From assembly GCA_023447635.1 (NCBI GenBank), contig JAEXNA010000178.1, positions 1 to 42,827 on the forward strand: a DNA stretch of 42,827 bases, in the 5' to 3' direction. The stretch is from Vulcanimicrobiota bacterium. Lineage in GTDB: Bacteria; Vulcanimicrobiota; Xenobia; Xenobiales; JADMJV01. A program made the translations under genes and the position numbers. Positions 6,127-13,409 of the stretch are shown here, in pieces (the stretch's first letter is position 1; each line of letters begins with the position of its first letter). The notes under the pieces were generated by a model. The model saw only the letters and a list, made by a program, of their open reading frames with translations, was not told the origin of the DNA and did not search any database.

Positions 6127-7646
6127 CGCGACCTCCCCAGGAGCAGTCGCACGAAGTGCAGCCCGAAGATAAGATGCCCGGCCGTCATCATCGCTCCCCC
6201 TGCCGTGCGCCATACAAAGTAAGGCTTGGTCTGAGCAAGACTCTGCAGAAAGGTCGCCTCCGGGTCGAGCAGCACCAGACCCTGAAGGACCCCTCCCACC
6301 GTCATCGACACTACGTACAGCGCCAGCCCCAGCGTGACCAGCCAGTAGTGGGCCGAGATCCAGGAAGGGGAGGGCCAATCTCGTCCCGTCACCCGGGGTC
6401 CAATGAAGTAGACCGAGCCGAACAGGATCATGCTGGCGAAGCCGTACACCCCGAGATGGGCGTGCGCCACCGTATAGTGCGTGAAGTGCACCAGACGATT
6501 GAACGACGGCACCGCTTCCAGGCAGCCCTGCAGGCTGACGACGGTGTAGAGCACGGAACCCGTGACCACGAAGCGCAAGGTTGGCGAGTCGAGCAGGCGG
6601 CGGAAGTGCCCTTTCATCGTCATGTGGTGGTTGATAGCCACCGCGATCACAGGGATCACCATGGCCACGCTATGCACGACCGAGACCGCGACCAGCCAGT
6701 TCGGCACGGGGCCGCCGATCAGATGATGCACGCCGGCCTGACTGTAGAACAGCGCCAGACTCCAGAACCCCAGCAGAGAAAGCTGGTAGGAGTGGATCGG
6801 GCGGCCCAGGATTTTGGGGATGAAGTAGTAGGCCGCGCCCAGGGAAAACGGCGTGATCCAGAGTCCCAGCACGTTGTGGGCGAACCACCAGTTGACCACC
6901 GCCTGCGAGACGCCGTGGAACGCTCCGGGCCAGTTGGCGATCAGGAACAGCCAGGGGAACCAGAGCAACGCGGCTCCGATGTACCAGGTAGAGACGTAGA
7001 GGTGGCGCACCTTCCGCTCCCTCAGGGTCAGCAGCAGCGGGATTCCTAAAAGAGCGCCCGCTACCGACAGCGCCAGGTCAACCGCGAAGGGGAACTCCAA
7101 CCACTCCTCTCCCTGCGAGTGGCCGGCCAGCAGAGCCCAGGTCCCGGCAACCAGCGCTCCGTTCCAGAGAGCCGCGCCGGCCAGAGCGTAGCGCTCGCCT
7201 CGCAGCGGAGTTTTCAGCAGGCGCGGCATCAGCCACAGCCCCACTCCCAGAGAGGCCAGCGAGGTCCAGCCGTAGGTGACCAGATTCAGGTGCAGGGGAC
7301 GGACGCGCCCAAAGGTGGCCCAGGCGTGGGCCGTCCAGAGGTCGGGAAGGTGGAATTTCAGGGACGAGGCGAGCCCCGCGAAAGAGCCCAGCAGCAGCCA
7401 GGCGATGGCGGTGCCCAGCAGCACCAGTACGGCTCTGCGTCCCGACAGGTCGAGCGATGGACGGGAGTCTTCGGCACCGGGGTCAGAGGCCGGGTCCTCG
7501 CCGTGTTCTCCCGGTTCGAAGATGACGGATGCCGAGCCGGGCCCCATGGAGAACTGGCCCGAGGAGATCGACCAGACCAGGAAGACCAGGGCCGCCAGGG
7601 AGACCAGAAAGCCTACCACCAGCAGAAAAGGGATTGACGGTTCCAT
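6123..7646 (-). CDS. ccoN: cbb3 oxidase catalytic subunit CcoN with N-terminal CcoS-like segment
   Basis: This 507-residue haem-copper oxidase subunit reduces oxygen and pumps protons. About 12 membrane spans carry the expected histidines: PLHLN (low-spin haem), WWFAHN and GVHH (CuB), and HYTVAHAH (haem ligands). The first 45 residues are a membrane span followed by SSGQF and an acidic stretch. This closely resembles the small assembly protein CcoS, which is normally a separate gene. A polar acidic linker (about residues 45-70) joins it to the first true CcoN span. The start ATG at 7646 leads the operon ccoN-O-P-I; ccoG and ccoH are not in the window. The inverted repeats at 7691-7738 may be its operator. 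Confidence 0.9.
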   Translation of the reverse strand: MEPSIPFLLVVGFLVSLAALVFLVWSISSGQFSMGPGSASVIFEPGEHGEDPASDPGAEDSRPSLDLSGRRAVLVLLGTAIAWLLLGSFAGLASSLKFHLPDLWTAHAWATFGRVRPLHLNLVTYGWTSLASLGVGLWLMPRLLKTPLRGERYALAGAALWNGALVAGTWALLAGHSQGEEWLEFPFAVDLALSVAGALLGIPLLLTLRERKVRHLYVSTWYIGAALLWFPWLFLIANWPGAFHGVSQAVVNWWFAHNVLGLWITPFSLGAAYYFIPKILGRPIHSYQLSLLGFWSLALFYSQAGVHHLIGGPVPNWLVAVSVVHSVAMVIPVIAVAINHHMTMKGHFRRLLDSPTLRFVVTGSVLYTVVSLQGCLEAVPSFNRLVHFTHYTVAHAHLGVYGFASMILFGSVYFIGPRVTGRDWPSPSWISAHYWLVTLGLALYVVSMTVGGVLQGLVLLDPEATFLQSLAQTKPYFVWRTAGGAMMTAGHLIFGLHFVRLLLGRSR

Positions 7647-7690
7647 GGTTCCAGGCTAGCGGCCCGTGCGCTCTGGCACATCCCGTCTTT

Positions 7691-7738
7691 CCCCGGGGGA
7701 GTTCCCCCTCGGGGCTCTCCCCTACGGGAATTCCCCCG
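7691..7738. promoter_or_regulatory. Inverted repeats between ccoN and the TPR gene
   Basis: CCCCGGGGGA-GT-TCCCCCTCGGGG (7691-7714) is an inverted repeat with one extra base in one arm. GGGAATTCCC (7726-7735), a perfect 10-bp palindrome, follows. They fill most of the 112-bp space between the divergent ccoN and TPR genes, where an operator for either would be expected. No FNR-type TTGAT-N4-ATCAA site is visible. The binding protein is unknown. Confidence 0.45.
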
Positions 7739-7758
7739 CTTTTGACTAAGCTCGGTCG

Positions 7759-8541
7759 ATGGGATCGGTGCGACGAGTTGCCTTGATGTCGCTGCTGGTC
7801 GGCGTCCTGGGATGGTCCTGGGCGCAGGCCCAGCCGCCTTCGGCCCGACCGGGCTACATCTACCTGTGCGAGCATCCGAGCTACGAGGATAAGTCGGCTT
7901 ACGAGCGCCTGCCCCTGGACTCGGTCGAGCGGTATCTGGCGCGAGGCGAGGGTTACCATCGCAGGGCTCAGTACGCTCGCGCCGCGGCCGAGTTCAAGAA
8001 GGGGCTGAAGCTGGCGCCCGAGGACGCTCGGCTTTACTACCATCTGGGGCTGGCCCACTTCTCGCCGCGCGAGCACCAGCAGGCGGTGTTCTACTTTCGT
8101 AAGGCGCTGAAGCTCAAGCCGGGGATGTATATGGCCAAGGGCTACATGGGGCTGTCGCTGGGCTACCTGGGGAAAGGGAAAGATTCCGCTGCCGAACTTG
8201 CCGCCACCATGCGGGTGCCTCCGGCGACCGCCGAGCAGTGGAAGTACCTGGCCTCCATGCATTTCTTCCGACGTGATTACAAGGGAAGTATCGAGATCGC
8301 CAATCGAGGCATCGCCCTCTATCCGCGCTCGGGTCCTTACATGGCAAGAGGGCGATCGTATGCCGCCCTCGGGAAGTTCAAAGAAGCCGCCGCTGATTTT
8401 GCCGAACTCATCGCCAACGAGCCGGGAAGCGCCTGGGCCTGGGGCTATCGCGCCGAGGCGTACGAGAAGCTGGGTCGCAAGGGAGAGGCGCTTTCCGACC
8501 GCCGGGAGTTCCAGCGCCTCAACCGGGAAGTCTTAAAGTAG
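7759..8541 (+). CDS. Exported TPR-repeat protein
   Basis: This 260-residue protein has an N-terminal signal peptide (basic MGSVRR, hydrophobic core, AQA cleavage-like site near residue 25). About five tetratricopeptide repeats follow, seen as regular A-x-Y/F, LGLA and YP/LxP patterns (for example LKLAPEDARLYYHLGLAHF). TPRs bind other proteins, so it is probably an envelope scaffold, partner unknown. I see no clear SD at the ATG. A start at the ATG at 7786 would shorten the signal peptide but keep its core. It diverges from the cco operon and stands alone on its strand. Confidence 0.75.
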   Translation: MGSVRRVALMSLLVGVLGWSWAQAQPPSARPGYIYLCEHPSYEDKSAYERLPLDSVERYLARGEGYHRRAQYARAAAEFKKGLKLAPEDARLYYHLGLAHFSPREHQQAVFYFRKALKLKPGMYMAKGYMGLSLGYLGKGKDSAAELAATMRVPPATAEQWKYLASMHFFRRDYKGSIEIANRGIALYPRSGPYMARGRSYAALGKFKEAAADFAELIANEPGSAWAWGYRAEAYEKLGRKGEALSDRREFQRLNREVLK

Positions 8542-8544
8542 CGC

Positions 8545-8787
8545 CTAGGCCGCGATGGTGCCGGTCACCACGACGCTGAGCAGCGAGAGCACCGACATGC
8601 AGAGGACCCAGAAGTAAGCTTTGCTGGCGTCGCTGGCGGCTACGGGGGCCGGAGTCGCGACGTAGCTGGGGCGGGTGGGAGCCGGCAGGTGGCCGGAGAG
8701 GGCGGCCTTCAGGCGGGAGTGCTTGCAGCCCTCGAGCAGGTCGCTGTAGAGGTGTGTTCCGGTGGTGGTGGCGGCGGCGGTTCTCAT
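8545..8787 (-). CDS. Small hypothetical protein with C-terminal membrane segment
   Basis: This 80-residue frame has a polar, Thr/Ala-rich N-terminal half and a hydrophobic C-terminal segment (about residues 58-78), suggesting a tail-anchored protein. No SD is obvious. A perfect 12-bp palindrome lies 17 bp upstream of the ATG (8804-8815). It sits between nrdB (same strand, upstream) and the convergent TPR gene. No family is recognised, and it may not be a gene. Confidence 0.4.
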   Translation of the reverse strand: MRTAAATTTGTHLYSDLLEGCKHSRLKAALSGHLPAPTRPSYVATPAPVAASDASKAYFWVLCMSVLSLLSVVVTGTIAA

Positions 8788-8803
8788 AGGCTTATTAAAG
8801 GCG

Positions 8804-8815
8804 TTCCAGCTGGAA
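8804..8815. promoter_or_regulatory. Perfect 12-bp palindrome TTCCAGCTGGAA
   Basis: This palindrome lies between the nrdB stop and the small gene at 8545-8787, followed on the plus strand by GGGTT-GGA-AACCC. It could be an operator for the small gene or part of the end of the nrdAB transcript. No U-run accompanies it. Confidence 0.3.
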
Positions 8816-8892
8816 TCCGGGTTGGAAACCCCCGGGCAGATGTGAACAGATTGTTAACGTCCACCCGAGAGAATTCAAAGATCGGTCTCAGC

Positions 8893-9918
8893 TCAGTCCC
8901 AGCTCAGCGCTCCGCCGTTCTGGTATTCGGTCACTCTCGACTCGAAGAAGTTCTTCTCCTTATTGAGGTCGATCGCTTCGGACATCCAGGGGAACGGGTT
9001 GTCGGTGACAGGGAACAGCGGCTCCAGCCCTAGCTGGCCACAGCGGCGGTTGCTGATGAACCGCATGTACTGCTCGCACAGCTCTGCGGTCAGCCCCAGG
9101 AAGCCGTTGGGGATGGTGTCGCGTCCGTAGGCGCACTCCAACTCGCAGGCTTCGCCGATCATGGTGCGGATCTCGGCCTGGAAGGTGGAGGTCCAGAGGT
9201 GAGGGTTCTCCTGCTTGATCTGGTTGATCACGTCGATGCCAAAGTTAAGGTGCAGCGACTCGTCGCGCAGGATGTACTGGTACATCTCCGCGATCCCCAC
9301 CATCTTGTTGCGCCGCCCCAGCGACAGAATCTGGGCGAAGCCGGTGTAGAACCACATCCCCTCGAAGATCACGTAGAAGGCCACCAGGTCGCGCAGCAGT
9401 TGTTGGTCAGCTTCGGGAGTGCCGGTGCGGAAGTCAGGGTCGGAGAGACCCTGCGTGTAAGAGAGCGCCCAGGCCGCCTTGTCGTTGATCGATGGCACCT
9501 CGCGGTACATGTTGAACAGCTCGCCCTCGTCGAGGGACAGACTTTCTACGATGTACTGGAAGGTGTGAGTGTGAATCGCTTCCTCGAACGCCTGGCGCAG
9601 CAGATACTGGCGACACTCGGGGTTGGTCAGATGGCGGTAGATCGCCAGCACGATGTTGTTGGCCACCAGCGATTCCGCCGAGGCGAAGAACCCCAGGTTC
9701 CGCTTGATGGTGCGGCGCTCGTCGTCGCTCAGCCCGTTGGGCGATTTCCACAGGGCGATGTCGGCCTGCATGGCGACCTCGGTGGGCATCCAGTGGTTGT
9801 TGCAGCCGGCCAGATACTTCTCCCAGGCCCAGCGGTATTTCAGGGGGAGAAGTTGGTTCAGGTCGGAGCGGCTGTTGATGATGGACTTCTCGTCCACTCG
9901 AACTCTATCGGCGATCAT
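8893..9918 (-). CDS. nrdB: Ribonucleotide reductase small subunit, class Ic type (Phe at radical position)
   Basis: This 341-residue ferritin-like protein generates the radical that NrdA uses to reduce ribonucleoside diphosphates. The metal ligands are Glu82 (SAESLV), Glu113 and His116 (EEAIHTH), Glu186, Glu220 and His223 (RDESLH). The residue four after EAIH, normally the radical Tyr, is Phe120 (codon TTC). As I recall the Chlamydia trachomatis class Ic protein, its ligands are E89, E120, H123, E193, E227 and H230 with Phe127; every one differs by exactly 7. This predicts a Mn/Fe cofactor in place of a tyrosyl radical. The ATG at 9918 overlaps the nrdA stop (ATGA). Translation could also begin at a TTG two codons earlier. 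Confidence 0.92.
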   Translation of the reverse strand: MIADRVRVDEKSIINSRSDLNQLLPLKYRWAWEKYLAGCNNHWMPTEVAMQADIALWKSPNGLSDDERRTIKRNLGFFASAESLVANNIVLAIYRHLTNPECRQYLLRQAFEEAIHTHTFQYIVESLSLDEGELFNMYREVPSINDKAAWALSYTQGLSDPDFRTGTPEADQQLLRDLVAFYVIFEGMWFYTGFAQILSLGRRNKMVGIAEMYQYILRDESLHLNFGIDVINQIKQENPHLWTSTFQAEIRTMIGEACELECAYGRDTIPNGFLGLTAELCEQYMRFISNRRCGQLGLEPLFPVTDNPFPWMSEAIDLNKEKNFFESRVTEYQNGGALSWD

Positions 9919-12617
9919 TGGCAAACCTCACAGATGTCGTCGGTGCAGACGACGTTAAGTTTTCCGCTCACGGCGTTGAGCTTGCCGTCGAGCTTGGAGA
10001 GCGTGGATTTCTCCACGTGGCTGGCGCCCAGGCAGCGCAGGTAGTAGGTGGTTTTTAGCCCGCGCTTCCAGGCCAGTCGGTAAAGGGCGTCCAGCTTCGA
10101 ACCGCTGGGCTCTTGCAGATACAGGTTCAGCGACTGCGCCTGATCCAGCCATTTCTGGCGTCGCGAGGCCGCCTCGATCAGCCAGCTCGAGTCGATCTCG
10201 AACGAGGTGGCGAAGAGCGCCTTGAGGTCATCGGGGGCGCGCTCGACCGGTCCCAGCCGCCCGTCGAAGTATTTCAGGTCGCTGGCCATCACTTCGTCCC
10301 ACAGCCTGCGCTCTTTGAGCGCCTTGACCAGATGGCTGTTCAAGACGGTGAAGTCGCCGGACATATTCGACTTCACAAACAGATTCTGATAGGTCGGCTC
10401 GATCGACTGCGACACGCCGCAGATGTTGGCGATGGTGGCGGTCGGAGCGATCGCCAGCAGGTTGGAGTTACGGATGCCGTGCTGGGACAGCTTCTCGCGC
10501 ACGGCGTTCCAGTCGAGGGTGAACTCGCGATTCATCTCGAGGCTTCCGCCGCGATTCTCCTCCAGGATCTCGACCGAATCCAGCGGTAGCACGCCCCGGC
10601 TCCACAGCGAACCGGCGTAGGAGGGGTAGGCGCCCTTTTCTGCCGCCAGGTCGATCGAAGCGCTGATCGCCAGGTAGCTGATCAGTTCGGCCGAGCGGTC
10701 GGCGAACTCGACAGCTTCCTCGCTGGCGTAAGGACGATTCAGCAGGTAGAGAGCGTCCTGGAACCCCATCATCCCCAAACCTACGGGGCGATGACGCAAG
10801 TTCGACTTGCGTGCCTGCGGGATGGTGTAGAAGTTGATGTCGATCACGTTGTCGAGCATACGCACGGCCGTCGTGATGGTGGCGGCCAGACGGTCGCGGT
10901 CCAGCCCTTTGGCGGTCACGTGGTTGGCCAGGTTCACCGAGCCCAGATTGCACACCGCCACCTCGTCGGCGCTGGTGTTGAGCGTGATTTCGGTGCACAG
11001 GTTCGAAGAGTGCACCACTCCTATGTGCTGCTGGGGCGAGCGCAGGTTGCAGGGGTCTTTGAAGGTGATCCAGGGGTGACCCGTCTCGAACAGCATGGTT
11101 AGCATCTTGCGCCACAGGGAGACGGCGCGGACGGTGCGGAACACCTTCATCTCGCCCAGCGAAGCCAGCTTTTCATAGTGGCGGTAGCGCTCTTCGAACG
11201 CTTTGCCGTACAGGTCGTGCAGGTCGGGCGTCTCGTCGGGCGAGAACAGCGTCCACTCGTCGTCTTCCTCCACCCGCTTCAGAAACAGATCGGGCACCCA
11301 GTTGGCGGTGTTCATGTCATGGGTGCGACGGCGCTCGTCGCCGGTGTTTTTGCGCAACTCCAGGAACTCTTCGACGTCGATGTGCCAGGTCTCGAGGTAG
11401 GCGCAGACGGCGCCTTTCCGCTTGCCGCCCTGGTTGACCGCTACGGCGGCGTCGTTGGCCACCTTCAGGAACGGCACCACGCCCTGCGATTTGCCGTTGG
11501 TTCCCACGATGCGGCTGCCCAGACCGCGCACGGGCGTCCAGTCGTTGCCCAGGCCGCCGGCGTACTTCGAGAGCAGAGCGTTGTCCTGAATGGAGGAGAA
11601 GATCCCCTCGAGATCGTCAGGGACGGTGCTCAGGAAGCAGGAGGAGAGCTGAGGCCGGGTCGTTCCGGAGTTGAACAGGGTGGGAGTCGAACACATGAAG
11701 TCGAACGAGCTGAGCAGGCGGTAAAACTCGATCGCCCGCTCTTCGCGGTCGACTTCGCGCATCGCTAGTCCCATCGCCACACGCATGAAGAACGCCTGGG
11801 GCAGTTCAAAGCGCTGGCCGTCCCAGTGCAGCAGGTAGCGATCGTAGAGCGTCTGCAGTCCCAGGTAGCCGAACTGCAGGTCGCGCTCGAAATCCAGGGC
11901 GGCGCCCAGTTTGGCCAGGTCGAACGCTTTCAGTTCGGGGTCGAGCAGGCCCACCTCGACACCTTTAGCCACGTAGGCTTCGAAGTAGCTCTCGGGCTTG
12001 CCCAGGAAGCTGTTCGCTTCGAGTTTGACCTTCTCCAGCAGCAGGCGGGCGGTCACGTAGCCGTAGTTGGGCTCCGTCTCGATCAGGCTGCGGGCGCTGA
12101 GGATGGCGGCTTCCAGCACTTCGGCGCGTTTGATGCCGTCGTAGAGGTTGCCGCCGATCTGTTTGAGCAGGACCGCGGCATCGACATCTTCCAAACCCTG
12201 GCACGCCTTGGCGAACTGAGCCTCGAGGCGTGCGAAATCCAGAGGGCGGCGGGTGCCGTCGCGCTCGACCACCTGCAGGGGCGGGCGATCGTCTTTGACT
12301 CGCGCCTTCGACCGCTCTTCGCGATACAGCACGTAGGCGCGTGCGACTTTATGGTGCTCGCTGCGCATCAGGGCGAGTTCTACCCGGTCCTGGATGTCTT
12401 CGATGTAGAGCAAGCGCTCGCCGTTGGGGCGACGGGTCAAGCCGTCGACGACCTGCTCGGTTATCTGCTCGACCTGCTCGCGCAGGCGGTTGGAGGCGAA
12501 CGCTTCGCTGCCTTCGACCGCCAGAAAAGCCAGGGTCACGGCGTGGTTGATCTTGGCCGGGTCAAAGTCCGAGGCCGAACCGTCGCGGCGCACCACTTTG
12601 TAAGGGGAGAAGTTCAT
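9915..12617 (-). CDS. nrdA: Ribonucleotide reductase large subunit, class I, with two ATP-cones
   Basis: This 900-residue catalytic subunit reduces ribonucleoside diphosphates. Two N-terminal ATP-cone domains (about residues 5-100 and 105-200) serve allosteric activity control; many class I enzymes have one or none. The barrel shows SSCFLS, NLCTEI (thiyl Cys541), the dimetal-radical path region and the NICG segment. The C-terminus ends CEVCQ, the redox-shuttle cysteine pair. I chose the ATG at 12617 because AAAGGAA precedes it by 5 nt. The leader holds a promoter and cobalamin riboswitch, so expression should fall when B12 is plentiful. A B12-dependent class II reductase is presumably elsewhere in the genome. 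Confidence 0.94.
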   Translation of the reverse strand: MNFSPYKVVRRDGSASDFDPAKINHAVTLAFLAVEGSEAFASNRLREQVEQITEQVVDGLTRRPNGERLLYIEDIQDRVELALMRSEHHKVARAYVLYREERSKARVKDDRPPLQVVERDGTRRPLDFARLEAQFAKACQGLEDVDAAVLLKQIGGNLYDGIKRAEVLEAAILSARSLIETEPNYGYVTARLLLEKVKLEANSFLGKPESYFEAYVAKGVEVGLLDPELKAFDLAKLGAALDFERDLQFGYLGLQTLYDRYLLHWDGQRFELPQAFFMRVAMGLAMREVDREERAIEFYRLLSSFDFMCSTPTLFNSGTTRPQLSSCFLSTVPDDLEGIFSSIQDNALLSKYAGGLGNDWTPVRGLGSRIVGTNGKSQGVVPFLKVANDAAVAVNQGGKRKGAVCAYLETWHIDVEEFLELRKNTGDERRRTHDMNTANWVPDLFLKRVEEDDEWTLFSPDETPDLHDLYGKAFEERYRHYEKLASLGEMKVFRTVRAVSLWRKMLTMLFETGHPWITFKDPCNLRSPQQHIGVVHSSNLCTEITLNTSADEVAVCNLGSVNLANHVTAKGLDRDRLAATITTAVRMLDNVIDINFYTIPQARKSNLRHRPVGLGMMGFQDALYLLNRPYASEEAVEFADRSAELISYLAISASIDLAAEKGAYPSYAGSLWSRGVLPLDSVEILEENRGGSLEMNREFTLDWNAVREKLSQHGIRNSNLLAIAPTATIANICGVSQSIEPTYQNLFVKSNMSGDFTVLNSHLVKALKERRLWDEVMASDLKYFDGRLGPVERAPDDLKALFATSFEIDSSWLIEAASRRQKWLDQAQSLNLYLQEPSGSKLDALYRLAWKRGLKTTYYLRCLGASHVEKSTLSKLDGKLNAVSGKLNVVCTDDICEVCQ

Positions 12618-12689
12618 GGGTTCCTTTCGCAGCACACGCGACGACGCGGGGCGGAGGGAACCGAGCCAGGAAACAGCTCGAGATCACAA

Positions 12690-12810
12690 CCTAGAGCGCG
12701 TAGGCACACGTGATCACCTTCGAGGCGGGAGCGATCGGACTATAACCGTTGCGCGACAGTGCCGGAATTTCACCGGACTTCCCTCTCCAATCCCGAGGAT
12801 GGATATGTTT
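12690..12810 (-). promoter_or_regulatory. Cobalamin riboswitch (short variant) in the nrdAB leader
   Basis: Read on the minus strand, the core runs GAGGGAAG, CCGGTGAAATTCCGG, CACTGTCGCGCAACGGT, ATAGTCCGA and a degenerate B12 box ending GATCACG. It starts just after the predicted transcription start and ends about 75 nt before the nrdA ATG. It shares most core positions with the riboswitch at 1521-1640. B12 riboswitch control of a B12-independent reductase is established for Streptomyces coelicolor nrdABS. Confidence 0.88.
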
Positions 12811-12822
12811 TGAGATGGGCCG

Positions 12823-12852
12823 AGTATAGAGCATGCTTCTCGCGAAAAACAA
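12823..12852 (-). promoter_or_regulatory. nrdAB promoter
   Basis: On the minus strand, TTGTTT (12852-12847) and TATACT (12828-12823) are 18 bp apart. An inverted repeat CAAGAT...ATCTTG (12850-12873) overlaps the -35, a good place for a repressor such as NrdR, although it is not a clear NrdR-box match. Confidence 0.55.
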
Positions 12853-12916
12853 GATCCATAGCGCTAAATCTTGTGTCCAATTTCTTGACGGCACCGACAT
12901 AGAGTATTCACATCCC

Positions 12917-12956
12917 TTCCACAGACCTATCCACAAGGGAAAATTCCGTTTGTGGA
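12917..12956. promoter_or_regulatory. Cluster of DnaA-box-like TCCACA motifs upstream of nrdA
   Basis: TTCCACA (12917-12923), CTATCCACA (12927-12935, one mismatch to TTATCCACA) and TGTGGA (12951-12956, reverse orientation) lie within 40 bp, upstream of the nrdA promoter. DnaA boxes regulate nrdAB in E. coli. I see no origin-type AT-rich unwinding region. Apart from the sites listed separately, 12853-13046 holds nothing I can name. Confidence 0.35.
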
Positions 12957-13046
12957 GACGCCGGTCTATGTCCTCATCGTGTCGGTGCGCGGCCCGAGAA
13001 GCTGCAGCGGCGATTCACGGGGTGGGGCCGGGTTTTCGGCTGGCGG

Positions 13047-13076
13047 TTGACAGGGTTCGACCGGGATCGGTAGGAT
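13047..13076 (+). promoter_or_regulatory. Promoter of the riboswitch-rsgA transcript
   Basis: TTGACA (13047-13052, consensus -35) and TAGGAT (13071-13076) are 18 bp apart. The predicted start, near 13083, coincides with the first bases of the riboswitch P1 stem. Confidence 0.55.
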
Positions 13077-13081
13077 CGTTA

Positions 13082-13273
13082 GGCTTGGTGTCCCGAACCT
13101 CTGGTCCGGGCTGAAGAGGGAACCTGGTGCGATTCCAGGACTGCCCCGCAGCGGTATGTGAGAACGAAATCCACCCCTCGAGCACTGGTCGGACGGTCGA
13201 CCGGGAAGCCGTAGAGAGTAGGTCCGAGGCGAGTTTCGTGCTCCAGCTCACGAGTCCGAAGACCTGCCAGGCC
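13082..13273 (+). promoter_or_regulatory. Full-length cobalamin riboswitch upstream of rsgA
   Basis: This is the canonical long form. GGCTTGG (13082-13088) pairs with CCAGGCC (13267-13273) as P1. Within it are AGAGGGAACCTGGTGCGATT, CTGCCCCGCAGCGGT, CACTGG, GGGAAG and the B12 box GAGTCCGAAGACCTGCC. The 136 nt between P1 and the rsgA ATG form the expression platform. CTTCTC (13366-13371) can pair with GAGAAG (13394-13399), which overlaps the rsgA SD and suggests translational control. No U-run terminator is visible. Confidence 0.9.
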
Positions 13274-13409
13274 GCCTTCCCGATCGGCAAAACGGGCAGG
13301 TGGGTTGACCGAGAAGCCTCGATGGGGGGCGGCCGGTGGCGCCTTGCGTCGTCTGGGCTCTCTAGCTTCTCCTGATATCCGTGCCAGGACTGCGAGAAGG
13401 AGACCGACG

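Noticed and set aside
5967..7049. 360-residue plus-strand frame over ccoO and ccoN
   Set aside because: It is antisense to well-identified oxidase genes and has low-complexity His/Gln/Arg composition.
12640..13046. Replication origin near the DnaA-box-like motifs
   Set aside because: There are few and imperfect boxes, no AT-rich unwinding region and no dnaA, dnaN or parAB genes. Regulation of nrdAB is the simpler reading.
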